This document shows positions 15,027-24,074 of a stretch of DNA of 36,932 bases, piece by piece; the first letter of the stretch is position 1; each line of letters starts with the position of its first letter. This stretch comes from CAZPQV01 sp964588705 (GTDB lineage Bacteria > Bacteroidota > Bacteroidia > Flavobacteriales > Weeksellaceae): contig CAZPQV010000018.1 of NCBI GenBank assembly GCA_964588705.1, positions 1 to 36,932 of the forward strand, in the 5' to 3' direction. Under the pieces are notes generated by a model. That model was not told where the DNA came from, ran no database searches, and worked only from the letters and a program-made list of their open reading frames with translations. The position numbers were made by a program, and so were the translations under genes.

Positions 15027-16550
15027 TTAAGGGAAAGTAATACCCGAATATGAGTTTACATTCACCTGAGGAAGATTAGATCTGTACTTAGCATTAATTG
15101 CTTTGATGAATTCATTTGCGATTACTGCATAGCCTCTACCTGTAAGATGTACACCATCAAGCGAGAAAGATCCTCCCGTAACGAAAGTAGTCGTATACTT
15201 CACACCATCGAACTGAATTCCCGAAGTTTTTGAAAGCTCTACCATTTTAGCATTGGCATCTACCATTGCAAGACCTCTTGCAGAAGCAAGTTTGCTGATT
15301 GCTGCGTTGTATGCGGCAGTTGCCGTAAGTACTTCTTCTTTCTCGGTATTTGTAAGTACGTGGTTGTCTTCAAGCGGGAAAGTAACACCATATTTATCAA
15401 ACGGAGCTACAGCCATTGGAGAAGCAGGTTTAGTACCAATTACCGTTCTTGTGGTTAAAGGAATAAGGTCCGCTGAAGTCGCGTGTCTTGCCTGTCCGAA
15501 AACCATTCCCATTAATCCTGCCTGTTGTGCCGGAACTCCTGCGGCAACTAAAGCACCTGTAATCTGAGCTGACATATTTGTAAGCGTTTCATCTTTCAAA
15601 AGAAGCGGGTTGTTAGTTAAACCAACCAACTGAAGTCTGCTTCCCTGTCCGTAAGCGGTAAGAATTTGCTTAAGAGGCCCGAAAACTTGCTGATTTAATG
15701 CAGTAGCAGAAGCTTGATCAAGCGGAACCGGATTGTGCGGAACCGTTGTGAAGAAAGGAATAGAAGTAACATTAGGAATGTTAGCAATTACACCTTTTGA
15801 TGCGCCTGCTGCTTTTAAACCATCAAGAATTCCATTAATAACGCTTGCGTAAACGTTTGGATCTGTAATATCGTTTCCGCCATAAGTTGTCGGATCCAAA
15901 TTCCCTGTCTGATCTTTACCTGCACCACCTGAAGTAGCGTAAGAAAGTACATCATTATTTCCAATCCAAAGTGAGAAGAATGTTGGCTTTTGTGCCATAG
16001 CATCTTTAAGAACGCTTGTTGTAGGAGAAGAAGCAAATCTCACGAAATATGGATTGGCTTTTCCTACAGCAACACCCTGCACGTTTCCGTAACCGTCAGC
16101 TACCAAGTGGAAAGATTTTGCACCCGGAACACCCATATTTTGGTAAGGCCCCTGCGCATAAATATTTGCCAAAGTGGTTGTTCCTGTTCCCGAAGCCGGC
16201 ACCGGTGATAAACCTGACTGAGTCATAGCCAAAATCAGTTTGTTGCCCACTCCAATGGAAGGAATTCCTCCAAGGTTATCCATCATTAAAGGCTGCTTGA
16301 ACTCTCCTCCGCCCGCAAGTTTCATTTGCGTAGCAATCATATTAGGATAAGATTCAACCTGTCCGTCGATATATAAAGCATTATCTCTGTAACCTGCTGT
16401 AAGCGAGTTTCCTAAAGCAACATATTTGCTGAAGTCTGCATCTCCGCTGGTTACGGCAATACCTGTAACATCAGTGTCAAAATCAGTGTCGCAGCTGTAT
16501 GTAAATAACAACATTGAAGCTGCAAAAGCCGATATTAATATTTTTTTCAT
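15027..16550 (-). CDS. SGNH/GDSL-hydrolase family lipoprotein
   Basis: A 507-residue lipoprotein with a signal peptide and Cys20 as lipidation site (LLFTYSCD). The SGNH blocks are clear: Block I ALGNSLTAG with nucleophile Ser49, Block III LWIGNNDVL with the oxyanion Asn, and Block V DGVHLTGRGYAVIA with the catalytic Asp and His. This predicts an esterase or lipase in the envelope; the substrate is unknown. It is longer than minimal SGNH hydrolases because of segments between the blocks. The gene follows the FadL-type protein with a nine-base spacer, so the two form an operon. FadL-type proteins import hydrophobic molecules, so a shared lipid substrate is a reasonable guess only. Confidence 0.9.
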   Translation of the reverse strand: MKKILISAFAASMLLFTYSCDTDFDTDVTGIAVTSGDADFSKYVALGNSLTAGYRDNALYIDGQVESYPNMIATQMKLAGGGEFKQPLMMDNLGGIPSIGVGNKLILAMTQSGLSPVPASGTGTTTLANIYAQGPYQNMGVPGAKSFHLVADGYGNVQGVAVGKANPYFVRFASSPTTSVLKDAMAQKPTFFSLWIGNNDVLSYATSGGAGKDQTGNLDPTTYGGNDITDPNVYASVINGILDGLKAAGASKGVIANIPNVTSIPFFTTVPHNPVPLDQASATALNQQVFGPLKQILTAYGQGSRLQLVGLTNNPLLLKDETLTNMSAQITGALVAAGVPAQQAGLMGMVFGQARHATSADLIPLTTRTVIGTKPASPMAVAPFDKYGVTFPLEDNHVLTNTEKEEVLTATAAYNAAISKLASARGLAMVDANAKMVELSKTSGIQFDGVKYTTTFVTGGSFSLDGVHLTGRGYAVIANEFIKAINAKYRSNLPQVNVNSYSGITFP

Positions 16551-16559
16551 AATTCTTTT

Positions 16560-17946
16560 CTATTTTGTTAAGTTATAGTTAAGACCTAAACCAAAATAAT
16601 ATGTTTTAGCTTTAGCCTGCCCTGCGAAGTTGTAATACTCGTTATTGAACGTTCTTGCTTTAGGGAAAGAAGATGCCGCAGCAAGATCAACTCCAAATCC
16701 ACCTAGTTTAAATCCTAAACCTGCAGTAATAACGTGTGCATCGAATGAAGGTGTTTCAGGAATAAAGTTTTCATCCTCGTAAGGTGCTTCATCCCAATAC
16801 CAACCAATTCTACCTGCAATTTTATCAGTAAGCATGTACTCTGTTCCAACTCTGAATGTTCTTGTTGCATGGAAATTCTTAGGAGTTACCAATACGGTTC
16901 TGTCTGCTTGGTTTCCAATAGGAGCATTTTCGAAATCTAATGTCAGCTGGTTATACTCATCCCAACCTGTGTAGTTGAAATCTGCAGCAAGTTTCCATTT
17001 CGGAGTTACTTTATAAGCTACGCCTACAGTCCATTCTTCTACCAAAGGAAGGGTTGCTTTAAAGTTGTCCTGTCCGTTTGCATCAACGCCAATCAGTGGG
17101 AATAGGTTTGGAGAAACGTTGAAAGTTACCTTTCCTGCTTCAGCTTTCATGTCCACTTTTGAACGGTAAGCGACACTTACATCCCATTGATCATCCGGTT
17201 GGAAGTAGAAGCCAAGTCCGAAACCATGTCCTTTTGCNNNNNNNNNNGATAATAGAAAAAACTAAAATAACAAATAATCATTATATAATAAACTAAATCT
17301 TTCTCTTTATTTTCAAAAATATTTTTCAAAAGCCATGGTATAAGTATTAGGTTATACATTGAAAAATATATCTAGAAAATCCTTTTGCTTTTTCATCTTT
17401 AATGTTCATTGTACCTCCGTAAGCCGTAAGCGCTTTATCCCAGTCTACAGCTCCTTTAGCATAAATATAGCTTGCTCCTAAAGATGCCCAAGGCGCAAGT
17501 TTCACAGAAACCATAGGTTGGAAATACAGTCCTTTAAGAGACATCATCTGCACCATTTCTTTTCCTGCCCAATCTGTGCCCCAATCGATGGTGCTTCCGT
17601 ATGGCGTAGCAAAACTGAAACCTAAAGATACATTGTCTAATACTTTATATGCAACGGCTGCATAAATAGGCGTTCCAACAGGATTATCGGTTTCATAAGA
17701 CTCATAAGTCTTCAGGTTTTGATATGTAACCGACGACAGTGCGCCAAATCCACCGGCGGCAACACTTAGTTTTGCCGGGATAAACGAAATACCTGCCGGG
17801 TTAAAGAATGCTACACTGGCATCCTCTGCGTGCGCACTTGTGTGTGCCATCGCAAGTTGTTTTACACCTTGGAGTGAAACTCTGAACCCCCCTGCATAAA
17901 CCATCATTCCTGCAAGTAATGAAGCGGTAATTAATAATTTTCTCAT
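16560..17946 (-). CDS. OmpP1/FadL-type outer-membrane transport protein (broken by a gap and foreign insert)
   Basis: An outer-membrane beta-barrel of the FadL family, which imports hydrophobic compounds. The N-terminal part (from 17946) has a signal peptide ending YAGG, then FRVSLQGVKQLAMAHTSAHA and the family motif DASVAFFNPAGISF. The C-terminal part, below 17238, ends in a barrel strand AKTYYFGLGLNYNLTK. The two parts join naturally at DEKAKG/HGFGLGFYF. Between them lie a ten-N gap and 131 bases that do not belong to the family, flanked by a nine-base direct repeat. As given, the frame is broken there. It leads the operon with the SGNH lipoprotein. Whether the gene is intact in the organism cannot be decided here. 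Confidence 0.85.
17239..17248. other. Assembly gap (10 N) within the FadL-type gene
   Basis: Ten N of nominal length separate the two halves of the outer-membrane protein gene. The nine bases on the left (17230-17238) recur at 17380-17388. Confidence 0.9.
17249..17379 (-). other. Foreign-looking AT-rich insert inside the FadL-type gene
   Basis: These 131 bases do not fit the outer-membrane protein. They are more AT-rich than the flanks and are bounded by the direct repeat TCCTTTTGC. On the minus strand one frame reads a membrane-protein-like peptide (IYFSMYNLILIPWLL, then a charged stretch, then VYYIMIICYFSFFYY) running into the gap. To me it resembles the C-terminal part of a polysaccharide polymerase of the EpsG/Wzy kind, but that is from memory and weak. 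A contig end joined to the wrong place is the simplest reading; a mobile insertion is the alternative. Confidence 0.6.
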
Positions 17947-17966
17947 ATTTTAGATTATTATGGTTT

Positions 17967-17974
17967 CAAATATA
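17967..17974 (-). promoter_or_regulatory. -7 promoter box of the FadL-type gene
   Basis: On the minus strand TATATTTG matches TAnnTTTG, 20 bases before the ATG at 17946. The -33 element is not clear. Confidence 0.5.
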
Positions 17975-18217
17975 AAATTATTTTAATAATCAATGTTAAC
18001 TTTTCTTAACATTTTTAAACAAATTGTTATTTTTAGCATTGGTTTAACGAAATTGTTGATGATAATAATTCGTAAGTTTTTGAAAATTAAAAAGATTATT
18101 ACTAATATAAGATTATTTGAATAAAGTGTTTAAAATTAAACAACCGCTTAATTTGTTGGTTTTTCTCCCTAACCACCAATCAGAAAATATAAAATGAAGC
18201 GATGAGAAAAAATATTT

Positions 18218-18225
18218 TAAATTTG
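18218..18225 (+). promoter_or_regulatory. -7 promoter box of ricT-gldH-PBP1A
   Basis: TAAATTTG followed by C matches TAnnTTTG, 33 bases before the ricT ATG. I see no TTTG at the usual -33 distance. Confidence 0.55.
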
Positions 18226-18258
18226 CAGGAATTAAAATGTTAATTAAATATAATATAT

Positions 18259-19572
18259 ATGAGTTGTGGATGTAAAACATCCGGCGATTCCGGTCATTCA
18301 TGCGGAACAAAATCCGCCAATGGATGCGAAAATGTAGATACGTGCGGCAACAGCTATAAATTGAGTGTTTTTGACTGGCTTTCAGACGTAAGCAGTCCGA
18401 GTACAAAAAATGAAGAAAAGTATGTTGAGGTAAGATTTAAGAACGATAGAAAGAGTTTTTATAAAAACCATAATAATCTGCCGCTTCACGTAGGAAGCAT
18501 TGTAACAGTGGAATCGAGCCCCGGGCACGATGTGGGAATTGTAAGCCTTACCGGAGAACTGGTAAAAATACAAATGAAAAAGAAGCGATTTTCAACAGAA
18601 AACGCTCAGAAAATATACAGAGTTTCTAACCAGAAGGATGTAGAAGTTTGGCAGGAGTCGCGCAAGAAAGAAGATGGCGTAAAAATCCAGGCCAGAAAAA
18701 TTGCATACGGACTCGGTTTGGAAATGAAAATTACCGATGTCGAATATCAGGGTGACGGTGGAAAAGCTACCTTTTATTATACTGCGGACGGCCGTGTAGA
18801 TTTCCGTCAGCTGATTAAAGAATATGCTGCCAATTTCCGTACGAAGATTGACATGAAGCAAATCGGGTACCGTCAGGAATCTGCAAAGATTGGCGGAATT
18901 GGTTCTTGCGGTCGCGAACTTTGCTGCTCGTCTTGGCTTACAGATTTCCGTTCTGTAAATACCAATGCAGCGAGATATCAGCAATTGAGTATTAATCCTC
19001 AGAAGCTTGCGGGACAATGTGGTAAACTGAAATGCTGTCTGAATTACGAACTGGACAGCTACCTCGATGCGCTTTCGGATTTTCCGTCATCAAATACAAG
19101 TTTAGATACCGAAAAAGGAAGAGCATTCTGCATAAAAATTGATGTTTTCAAAAAGAAAATGTGGTTTGCGTATGCCGATAATCCTGTGGCTTGGTTTGAC
19201 CTAGAAACCGGAGTTGTAAAAAAACAGATCAGCAACAATAAGAAAGGCATCAAAGCACCGGCACTGGAGGATTTGGTGATCCGTGAATTTGTTTCAGCAA
19301 AAACTGTTGATTTAATCGCTGAAGATAATGTTGACCGTTTCGAAAAGAAAAGACAGGACAACAGAAAACGTCCTCAGAATCAGAAAAGAAATAATTCTGA
19401 CAATAGAAAGAACCGTCAGCAAAATCAAAACAAACCGCCGCAAAACCGCAACACTTCTAATGAAGCAAAGCAAAATCAGGGAGGTGGTCAAAAAGACGGG
19501 CAAAGAGAAAATCAGCCAAGGAACAAAAACAAAAATTTTAAGAACAGAGGGCCAAAGCCAAACAAGCAATAA
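18259..19572 (+). CDS. ricT: PSP1-domain protein, RicT (YaaT) homologue
   Basis: A 437-residue protein. In Bacillus subtilis RicT belongs to the Fe-S-containing RicAFT complex that affects RNA processing; the role in Bacteroidota is unproven. The PSP1 core spans about residues 55-270 with the conserved cysteine motifs GSCGRELCCSSWL and CGKLKCCLNYEL. The N-terminus carries five extra cysteines in the first 29 residues (3, 5, 15, 23, 29). From about residue 370 on it is a long Asn/Gln/Lys/Arg-rich, probably disordered tail, suggestive of RNA contact. Its TAA overlaps the gldH ATG (TAATG), so the genes are coupled. Confidence 0.9.
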   Translation: MSCGCKTSGDSGHSCGTKSANGCENVDTCGNSYKLSVFDWLSDVSSPSTKNEEKYVEVRFKNDRKSFYKNHNNLPLHVGSIVTVESSPGHDVGIVSLTGELVKIQMKKKRFSTENAQKIYRVSNQKDVEVWQESRKKEDGVKIQARKIAYGLGLEMKITDVEYQGDGGKATFYYTADGRVDFRQLIKEYAANFRTKIDMKQIGYRQESAKIGGIGSCGRELCCSSWLTDFRSVNTNAARYQQLSINPQKLAGQCGKLKCCLNYELDSYLDALSDFPSSNTSLDTEKGRAFCIKIDVFKKKMWFAYADNPVAWFDLETGVVKKQISNNKKGIKAPALEDLVIREFVSAKTVDLIAEDNVDRFEKKRQDNRKRPQNQKRNNSDNRKNRQQNQNKPPQNRNTSNEAKQNQGGGQKDGQRENQPRNKNKNFKNRGPKPNKQ

Positions 19573-20036
19573 TGAGAAAACTTTTTGCGTTTATAGTACC
19601 GGTTCTTTTTTTGGTGGGCTGTAATATTTCGGGGGAAGAAGTGTACATGAGTCCGGTGAACAGCACCTGGAATAAAAAAGGAACCTTGAAGTTTGATTTT
19701 GAAATAAACGACTCGCAAACCCCTAAAAATATTATATTTGTCGTAAGGAATAACAATGAATATCCTTACAGTAATCTTCGGGTTTTCAGCACGTTGAAAA
19801 AATCAGAAGCTAAATCTGCAAAAGTAGACACGCTGAATTATATTCTTGCAAAACCAAACGGAGAATGGATCGGAAGCGGTTTTGGAGATACGAAGGAAAT
19901 ATTGTTTCAGTATAAATTAGATTATAAATTTCCCGAAAACGGAAAGTACACCATCGAAGTACAGCACGCAATGCGCCGCGATCCACTAAAAGGGATTGAA
20001 GATTTTGGGATAAAAATAGAACAAGCCAAGCCATAA
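19572..20036 (+). CDS. gldH: Gliding motility lipoprotein GldH
   Basis: A 154-residue lipoprotein with signal peptide and lipobox LVGC (Cys17). GldH is one of the Bacteroidota-specific Gld proteins; in Flavobacterium johnsoniae it is needed for gliding. The sequence shows the typical EVYMSPVNSTWNKKGTLKFDFEIND and the later NLRVFSTLK and GKYTIEVQHAMRRDPLKGIEDFGIKI. Many non-gliding Flavobacteriia keep gldH, so the gene does not prove motility. It sits between ricT and PBP1A, an order common in this class. It overlaps the ricT stop and ends one base before the PBP1A start. Confidence 0.93.
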   Translation: MRKLFAFIVPVLFLVGCNISGEEVYMSPVNSTWNKKGTLKFDFEINDSQTPKNIIFVVRNNNEYPYSNLRVFSTLKKSEAKSAKVDTLNYILAKPNGEWIGSGFGDTKEILFQYKLDYKFPENGKYTIEVQHAMRRDPLKGIEDFGIKIEQAKP

Positions 20037-20037
20037 T

Positions 20038-22414
20038 ATGGAAAAAAAGAAAACAACCAATACAAAAAGCACCTTTCCTTTGCCACCTAAAAAACAGAAG
20101 AGCAAAGGCCCAAAAAAGTGGATAAAACTCATTTGGATGGGACTGATTTTTACAGTGCTTGGGATTGCAACTTTATTTTTCGCAGTTTCGCAGGGTTTCC
20201 TTGGCGAAATGCCTGAAGTAAAGGAACTTGAGAATCCTGATATCTATGTAGCATCCGAAATTATTTCTTCTGATGGAGTGCGCTTGGGAAAATTTGAGAA
20301 AGAAAAAACCCAACCGGTAACTTACAAAGACCTTCCTCCACATTTGGTTTACGCGCTTCACGCAAAAGAGGATGAGCGTTTTAAAGAACACTCGGGGATT
20401 GATTTAAAATCCGTTGGTAGAGCAATTTGGTTCCGGGGTGAGAGAGGTGGTGGTTCTACCATTACACAGCAGTTGGCAAAGCTTCTATTTACAGGAACAG
20501 CATCTCAAAACAAAGCACAGAGAGCTTTCCAGAAACTGAAAGAATGGGTGGTTGCTGTAAGTTTGGAGAAAAGGTACACGAAAGAGGAAATCATCACGCT
20601 GTATTTCAATAAGTTTGACTTTCTTTATAATGCCAACGGAATTGAAATGGCATCGAAGATCTACTTCAATAAATCAACGAAGGAACTGACGCNNNNNNNN
20701 NNTTGTGGCCATGCTTGAGAATCCGGTGAAAAACAATCCGATGAGAAATCCGGAGCGTGCGAAAAGCAGAAGAGATATGGTACTTCAGCAAATGTTGGAT
20801 ACAAAATATATCGATCAGCCAACATACCAGCGTGCCATTGATACGCCAATTAAACTTGATTATCATCCAATTAAAACCATTGATGACGGATATTCAGCAT
20901 ATTATAAGTTCTATCTGAGAAAAGAAATTGATGGCTATCTGAAGGAATACGCAAAGAAAACAGGAAAAGAACTGAACGTTTTCAAAGATGGTTTAAAAAT
21001 TTATGTGACGCTCGATTCAAAAATGCAGAAATATGCGGAAGAAGCCATCAAAGAACATTTAACGGATCTTCAGAGAAGTTTCGATGCGGAGCAGAGAGGA
21101 AGAAAACAGCGCCCGTTTTATAATCTTAAAGATAAACAGATTGACGACATCATGCTTCAGGCAATGAAGAGAACCGGACGCTATAAAACTCTGAAAGCTG
21201 CCGGAGTTTCTGAGGATTCCATCATGATCGACTTCAAAACACCAATCAAAACATCAAGATTTACCTGGAAAGGTGAAGAAGAAGTTGAAATGTCACCTTA
21301 CGATTCCATCAGATATCACAAGCAGATTGCTCAGGCAGGTTTAATGGCGATGGTTCCCGGAACCGGAGAAATTAAAGCTTGGGTTGGCGGTATCGACTGG
21401 AAGCACTTCCAGTATGACCATATTAAGCAGGGAAGACGCCAGGTTGGTTCAACATTCAAACCGTTTGTATATGCCACCGCAATTATGAATCTTGGGATGA
21501 CGCCTTGTTCTACCGTTTCAAACGCGACTTTCGATGAAAGAGGTTATCGTGTAGTAGGAACAGGTGGAACACCAACTTTAAGAGATGCCTTGGCTCATTC
21601 CCGAAACCCTGTTGCTGTCCGTTTGATGGATATGGTAGGGACGGATAAAGTAATTCAATTGGCGAGAGATTTGGGAGTGACTCAGGAAATTCCTCGCGGT
21701 CAATTAGCCGTTGCATTGGGTTCTTCAGATATTACCATTTACGAAATGCTTGGTGCTTACAGTACGTTCGCCAACTACGGAAATTATGTAAAACCTGAAA
21801 TGATTTGGCGTATTGAAGATGCCAACAACCGCGTAATTAAGGAACTGAAAACCGAGCCGAAAGAAGTAATGAACGAAATGTACGCCTACACTATGATTGA
21901 TTTGATGAAAGGTGTAGCAGAATTTGGAACCGGAGCAGGAGAGCTTGGCAGAAGAGGCGTTCCAAAAGAAGTCGAAATCGCTGCCAAAACAGGTACGACG
22001 CAGAATAACTCCGATGGTTGGTTCATTGGTATGACTCCTAATCTTGCAACCGGAGTTTGGGTAGGTTGGGAAGACCGTGCAACCCACTTCCGAAGTACCG
22101 GTGAAGGGCAGGGAGCAAAAATGGCACTTCCGATTTGGGCTATTTTCATGAAGAAAGTTTGGGCAGATAAAGAACTTGGAATTTCGCAGGAAGACAAATT
22201 TGTGAAACCTTCCAACTGGACCGGAGATTGTGGCGATCTTATGGGACTTGGCGGAGGATACGGAGACCAGGGAGGATTGCAGACTTTGGAGGAACTCAGA
22301 AATCCTCAACCGAAAGAAGAAGCAACGACCAATAAACCTGCGGCAACCAGGCCTAAAGAAGAAAACCTAAACGAAAATCTGAACAAGGATACCGAAATAG
22401 ATTTTAATCAATAA
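20038..22414 (+). CDS. Penicillin-binding protein 1A (transglycosylase/transpeptidase), interrupted by a gap
   Basis: A bifunctional class A PBP that polymerises and cross-links peptidoglycan at the inner membrane. A Lys/Pro-rich cytoplasmic tail is followed by a membrane helix at about residues 30-52. The GT51 domain has EDERFKEHSGID (catalytic Glu111) and RGGGSTITQQLAKLL. The transpeptidase domain has GSTFKPF (catalytic Ser), SRNP and KTGTTQNNSDGWF. The ten-N gap at 20693-20702 shifts the frame, so as written the protein seems to split; the halves ELT and VAMLENPVKNNP join in homologues with a short PAEG-type linker. It is third in the ricT-gldH operon and is followed by a strong terminator. 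Confidence 0.94.
20693..20702. other. Assembly gap (10 N) within the PBP1A gene
   Basis: The flanks are clean PBP1A coding sequence on both sides, but ten bases break the frame. A multiple of three is needed; from the usual family segment about 18 bases are missing. The number is an inference. Confidence 0.9.
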
Positions 22415-22418
22415 AAGC

Positions 22419-22446
22419 AAAACCTTCCAAACGGAAGGTTTTTTTG
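22419..22446 (+). terminator. Terminator of ricT-gldH-PBP1A
   Basis: The stem AAAACCTTCC/GGAAGGTTTT with loop AAAC is followed by a T run on the plus strand, just after the PBP1A stop. Confidence 0.93.
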
Positions 22447-22466
22447 TAATTGCGTAACTTGCAGTA

Positions 22467-24014
22467 ATGAATTTAGACAAAATAACACAACAGTATTTAG
22501 AACTTTTTCCGGGTGATCTGTCGAAGAATCCAATGCAGCGACAAACGCCGGGAGTACTGTACGCTTTGGTAAATCCTGTTGGTTTTGATAACCCTGAACT
22601 GATTTTATTTAATGAAAAACTTTCAAATGAAATCGGTTTGGGAAATATAGAAAATGATAAAGACCGGTCTTTTTTAAATGCAAACGATCTGCCTGATAAC
22701 CTAAAACCGTACGCCACAGCATACGCAGGGCATCAGTTCGGAAATTGGGCAGGGCAATTGGGCGACGGAAGAGCAATATTTATTGGTGAAATAGAGAATT
22801 CTGAAGGAAAAAAGACCGAACTTCAGTGGAAAGGAGCCGGAGCAACGCCTTATTCAAGGCATGCTGATGGACGAGCTGTTCTTCGTTCCACCGTTCGTGA
22901 ATATTTGATGAGTGAAGCGATTCATCATTTAAAAATTCCGACAAGCAGAGCGCTAAGCATGAGCTTTAGCGGTGAGAATGTGGTACGGGATATTATGTAC
23001 AACGGAAATCCAAAAGCCGAAAAAGGTGCGGTAATGATGCGTACTGCAGAATCGTTTCTAAGATTTGGGCATTTCGAACTGGTTTCCGCACAAAAGAATT
23101 TTACACTTCTGAAACAACTGGCCGATTTTACAATTGAAAACTATTTTCCAAAAATTAAATCCGAAGGTAAACAGAAATATGCCTATTGGTTTCGCTTGGT
23201 TTCTGAGAAAACTGCGGATATGATTGTGGAATGGTTCAGAGTAGGTTTTGTTCACGGTGTGATGAATACCGATAATATGTCTATCTTGGGCCTGACCATT
23301 GACTACGGTCCTTTTTCAATGATGGATGAATATGATTTAAATTTTACTTCAAACACTACTGATTTGCCCGGAAGAAGATATGCTTTCGGAGAACAGGGGA
23401 AAATCGCGCAGTGGAATATCTGGCAATTGGCAAACGCTTTATATCCGTTATTTGAAGAAGATGCTGCGCCACTTCAGCAGGTTTTGGATGATTTCGGAGA
23501 TTATTTTTGGAAAAAGCACGATGAAATGCTTTGCCATAAATTCGGTTTTGACTCATTGAAACCGGAAGATGAAAAGTTTTTCACCGATTGGCAAATGCTC
23601 ATGCAGGACATGAAAATAGATTATACCTTGTTTTTCAGTAAATTGGAGAATTGGAAATCCGGGTTTAATTTAAAAGAACATTTTGGCGATATTTTTTACA
23701 AAACAAATTCTGAAGAAAACTATCAAAAACTGAATGATTGGCTTTCCAATTATACACAAAGACTTTCATTAAATTCAATTTCTGAAAAGGAGTCGAAACA
23801 GTTGATGCAGGAAAACAATCCAAAATTCATCCTGAGAAATTATCTTCTTTTTGAATGTATTGAAGAGCTGAACAACGGGAAAACCACGCTTTTAAATAAA
23901 CTGATTCATGCTTTGGAGAACCCTTACACCGAAATTTATCCTGAATTTTCAGTGAAAAGGCCTGCAAAATACGATGAGGTTCCCGGATGTTCGATGCTTT
24001 CCTGCAGTTCTTAA
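22467..24014 (+). CDS. selO: SelO family protein adenylyltransferase (YdiU)
   Basis: A 515-residue pseudokinase-fold enzyme that transfers AMP from ATP to Ser/Thr/Tyr residues of proteins; in E. coli it is linked to redox control. Clear motifs include YAGHQFGNWAGQLGDGRA, QWKGAGATPYSRHADGRAVLRS and HGVMNTDNMSILGLTIDYGPF, with the metal-binding Asn and Asp. The C-terminus ends SCSS, placing Cys where eukaryotic SelO has selenocysteine in U-S-S. The ATG starts 20 bases after the previous terminator, with a weak TAACTTGC upstream. It is probably a single gene. Confidence 0.95.
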   Translation: MNLDKITQQYLELFPGDLSKNPMQRQTPGVLYALVNPVGFDNPELILFNEKLSNEIGLGNIENDKDRSFLNANDLPDNLKPYATAYAGHQFGNWAGQLGDGRAIFIGEIENSEGKKTELQWKGAGATPYSRHADGRAVLRSTVREYLMSEAIHHLKIPTSRALSMSFSGENVVRDIMYNGNPKAEKGAVMMRTAESFLRFGHFELVSAQKNFTLLKQLADFTIENYFPKIKSEGKQKYAYWFRLVSEKTADMIVEWFRVGFVHGVMNTDNMSILGLTIDYGPFSMMDEYDLNFTSNTTDLPGRRYAFGEQGKIAQWNIWQLANALYPLFEEDAAPLQQVLDDFGDYFWKKHDEMLCHKFGFDSLKPEDEKFFTDWQMLMQDMKIDYTLFFSKLENWKSGFNLKEHFGDIFYKTNSEENYQKLNDWLSNYTQRLSLNSISEKESKQLMQENNPKFILRNYLLFECIEELNNGKTTLLNKLIHALENPYTEIYPEFSVKRPAKYDEVPGCSMLSCSS

Positions 24015-24049
24015 TTCACAACGATTCATAATTGAAAGAACTTTTGTTT

Positions 24050-24057
24050 TATTTTTG
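24050..24057 (+). promoter_or_regulatory. -7 promoter box of the 24075 gene
   Basis: TATTTTTG followed by C matches TAnnTTTG, 17 bases before the TTG start at 24075. A TTG at 24032-24034 is closer than the usual -33 distance. Confidence 0.55.
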
Positions 24058-24074
24058 CACCTTAATTTTCACCA

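Larger units (their letters stand above)
17947..18258. other. Divergent intergenic region of 312 bases
   Basis: An AT-rich spacer between the FadL-type gene and ricT. It contains the two promoter boxes listed separately at its ends. I found no tRNA, strong hairpin, riboswitch-like structure or convincing small reading frame in the middle. Confidence 0.6.

Noticed and set aside
17177..17359. Minus-strand reading frame spanning the fadL gap as a separate small membrane-protein gene
   Set aside because: It exists only by reading through ten N, and its second half is FadL coding sequence in the wrong frame.
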